Source of the DNA: Casuarina equisetifolia
Taxonomy: Eukaryota; Streptophyta; Magnoliopsida; Fagales; Casuarinaceae
Reading direction: 5' to 3'
Assembly (NCBI GenBank): GCA_028551475.1
Contig: CM052357.1
Coordinates: forward strand, 13,253,931 to 13,317,930
Length of the DNA stretch: 64,000 nt
Shown here: positions 63,080-64,000 of the stretch, piece by piece
Position numbering within the stretch: the stretch's first letter is position 1
How the letters are laid out: the number at the start of each line of letters is the position of its first letter
The notes under the pieces: model-generated
Databases searched by the model: none
What the model was told of the DNA's origin: nothing
The model's input: only the letters and a program-made list of their open reading frames with translations
Position numbers and translations under genes: made by a program

Positions 63080-64000
63080 ATTACCATGAGCTTGTTGGCA
63101 ATCCTAGATGGCAAGATCCTATGAAATAGAAGATTAAAGTAGTAGAAGTAAATGACACCCGGGACATTGTAGAGTTATTGCCTGGGAGAAAGCCCATTAG
63201 ATGCAAATAGGTCTACAAAATTAAGTATCAAGCATATGGAACAATGGGACATTACAAAGCCTAACTAGTGGCAAAAGGATACAATCAAAAGGAAGGTGTC
63301 AATTATCATGAGATTTTCACTCTAGTTGTTAAGCACATTATCATTAGATGTGCACTTTCACTTGTAGCATAACATCAATGGAAAATTCATTAGATAGATA
63401 TGAATAATGCATTCTTGTAAGATGATCTCAATGAAGAAGTATACATGCGACTTCCACCTAGAGATTGTAAACGAACACAATAAAAAAGTTTGCAAGCTAA
63501 AGAAGTTTGTGTATGGACTGAAACAAGCCACCAGACAATGGTATGCCAAATTCATTGAGGCATTACTAGCAGCCAAATATTAGGACTCCATGCATGATAC
63601 GTCACTGTTTTTGAAGCAATGAGGTAACTTCATAGTCTTTCTCATGATTTATGTTGATGACATACTCATTACTAATAGTGACATAGATAGGATTTAAGAA
63701 CTTAAAGAAAATCTTCATTCCATTTTTCATATCGAAGACTTAGGAAATCTCAAATACTATCTTCAGATTGAGGTCCTAAGGGTGATTAGGGAATCCACTT
63801 GAATCAACATAAGAAAATCCTTGAGTTGATTGATGAGATAGGACTTAGAAGGGCCAAGCTTGTGGACAATCCCATGGACACTAACTTGTAATTGATGACA
63901 CCTCAGTATGATCAAGGAGCAACAATTCCCCATGATGACGATTCCTTTTTGAAAGACCTTCTAAAATATTAGTAACTCATAAGAAAGCTAAAATATCTCA
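63080..64000 (+). pseudogene. Copia RT of the right-edge element
   Basis: Reads 'LVAKGYNQKEGVNYHEIFTLV', '[20 protein letters not shown]' and 'IYVDDILITNSDID', so the catalytic Asp pair is still visible near 63652. Stops and frameshifts are frequent. It continues past the window edge. Confidence 0.85.

Larger units (their letters stand above)
59440..64000 (+). mobile_element. Plus-strand Copia element, cut by the window edge
   Basis: The order is gag zinc-knuckle region (59440-59640), protease (near 59735, 'WIIDFGASNHI'), a solo LTR insertion, pre-integrase and integrase (61430-62540), a Pro/His-rich linker (62640-63060) and RT (63090-64000). The frame is broken by many stops. Lineage and order match the element at 1-2835, and the two may be related. 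The 3' end is outside the window. Confidence 0.88.

Overview
This is a plant nuclear window, almost certainly from a eudicot and probably a woody one. The evidence is intron-containing plant genes, mTERF genes of the plant type, Copia and Gypsy retrotransposons primed by initiator-tRNA-like sites, and a nuclear copy of plastid DNA. Grapevine-like genomes look similar, but the species cannot be fixed from the sequence alone. Only three genes look intact. Two are paralogous mTERF-family (MTERF18/SHOT1-like) mitochondrial regulators, at 9509-11266 and 41702-43453, both on the minus strand. The third is a six-exon two-RRM RNA-binding protein (UBA2-like) at 45263-49029, minus strand. Nearly everything else is transposable-element debris or organelle DNA.

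Layout. 1-2835: 3' part of a plus-strand Copia element that runs off the left edge. 2836-3790: unidentified DNA with an organelle (mitochondrial) look. 4700-6020: badly decayed Copia. 6022-7600: truncated third mTERF copy. 7640-11640: mTERF copy 1 with its downstream flank. 11965-18295: minus-strand Copia element with truncated LTRs. 18296-38450: one colinear plastid insertion carrying rpoC1, rpoB, the rpoB-trnC spacer and a trnC remnant, split by later insertions. 39505-43790: mTERF copy 2 with the same flank. 45263-49029: RRM gene. 49686-55648: minus-strand Gypsy element with target-site duplication CTTTG and a LINE fragment inside. 56620-58760: Copia RT pseudogene split by a solo LTR. 59440-64000: plus-strand Copia split by a second solo LTR and running off the right edge.

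The region is best read as layered history. An mTERF gene with its flank was copied in tandem (three copies, same strand). Plastid DNA and retroelements now lie between two of the copies. A plastid rpoC1-rpoB-trnC fragment of about 6.6 kb was then broken, in order along the minus strand, by (i) a 1023-bp element with inverted terminal repeats, (ii) a Copia element inserted within the last 15 or so codons of rpoB, itself carrying a Gypsy element in its gag, and (iii) a tandemly duplicated tRNA-like unit in the rpoC1 intron, one unit of which later took a 1747-bp solo LTR. Target-site duplications support five of these events. I found no CRISPR array, operon or prokaryote-type system, and no convincing new biochemical system. 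The most useful content is the dated insertion stratigraphy and the duplicated mTERF locus.
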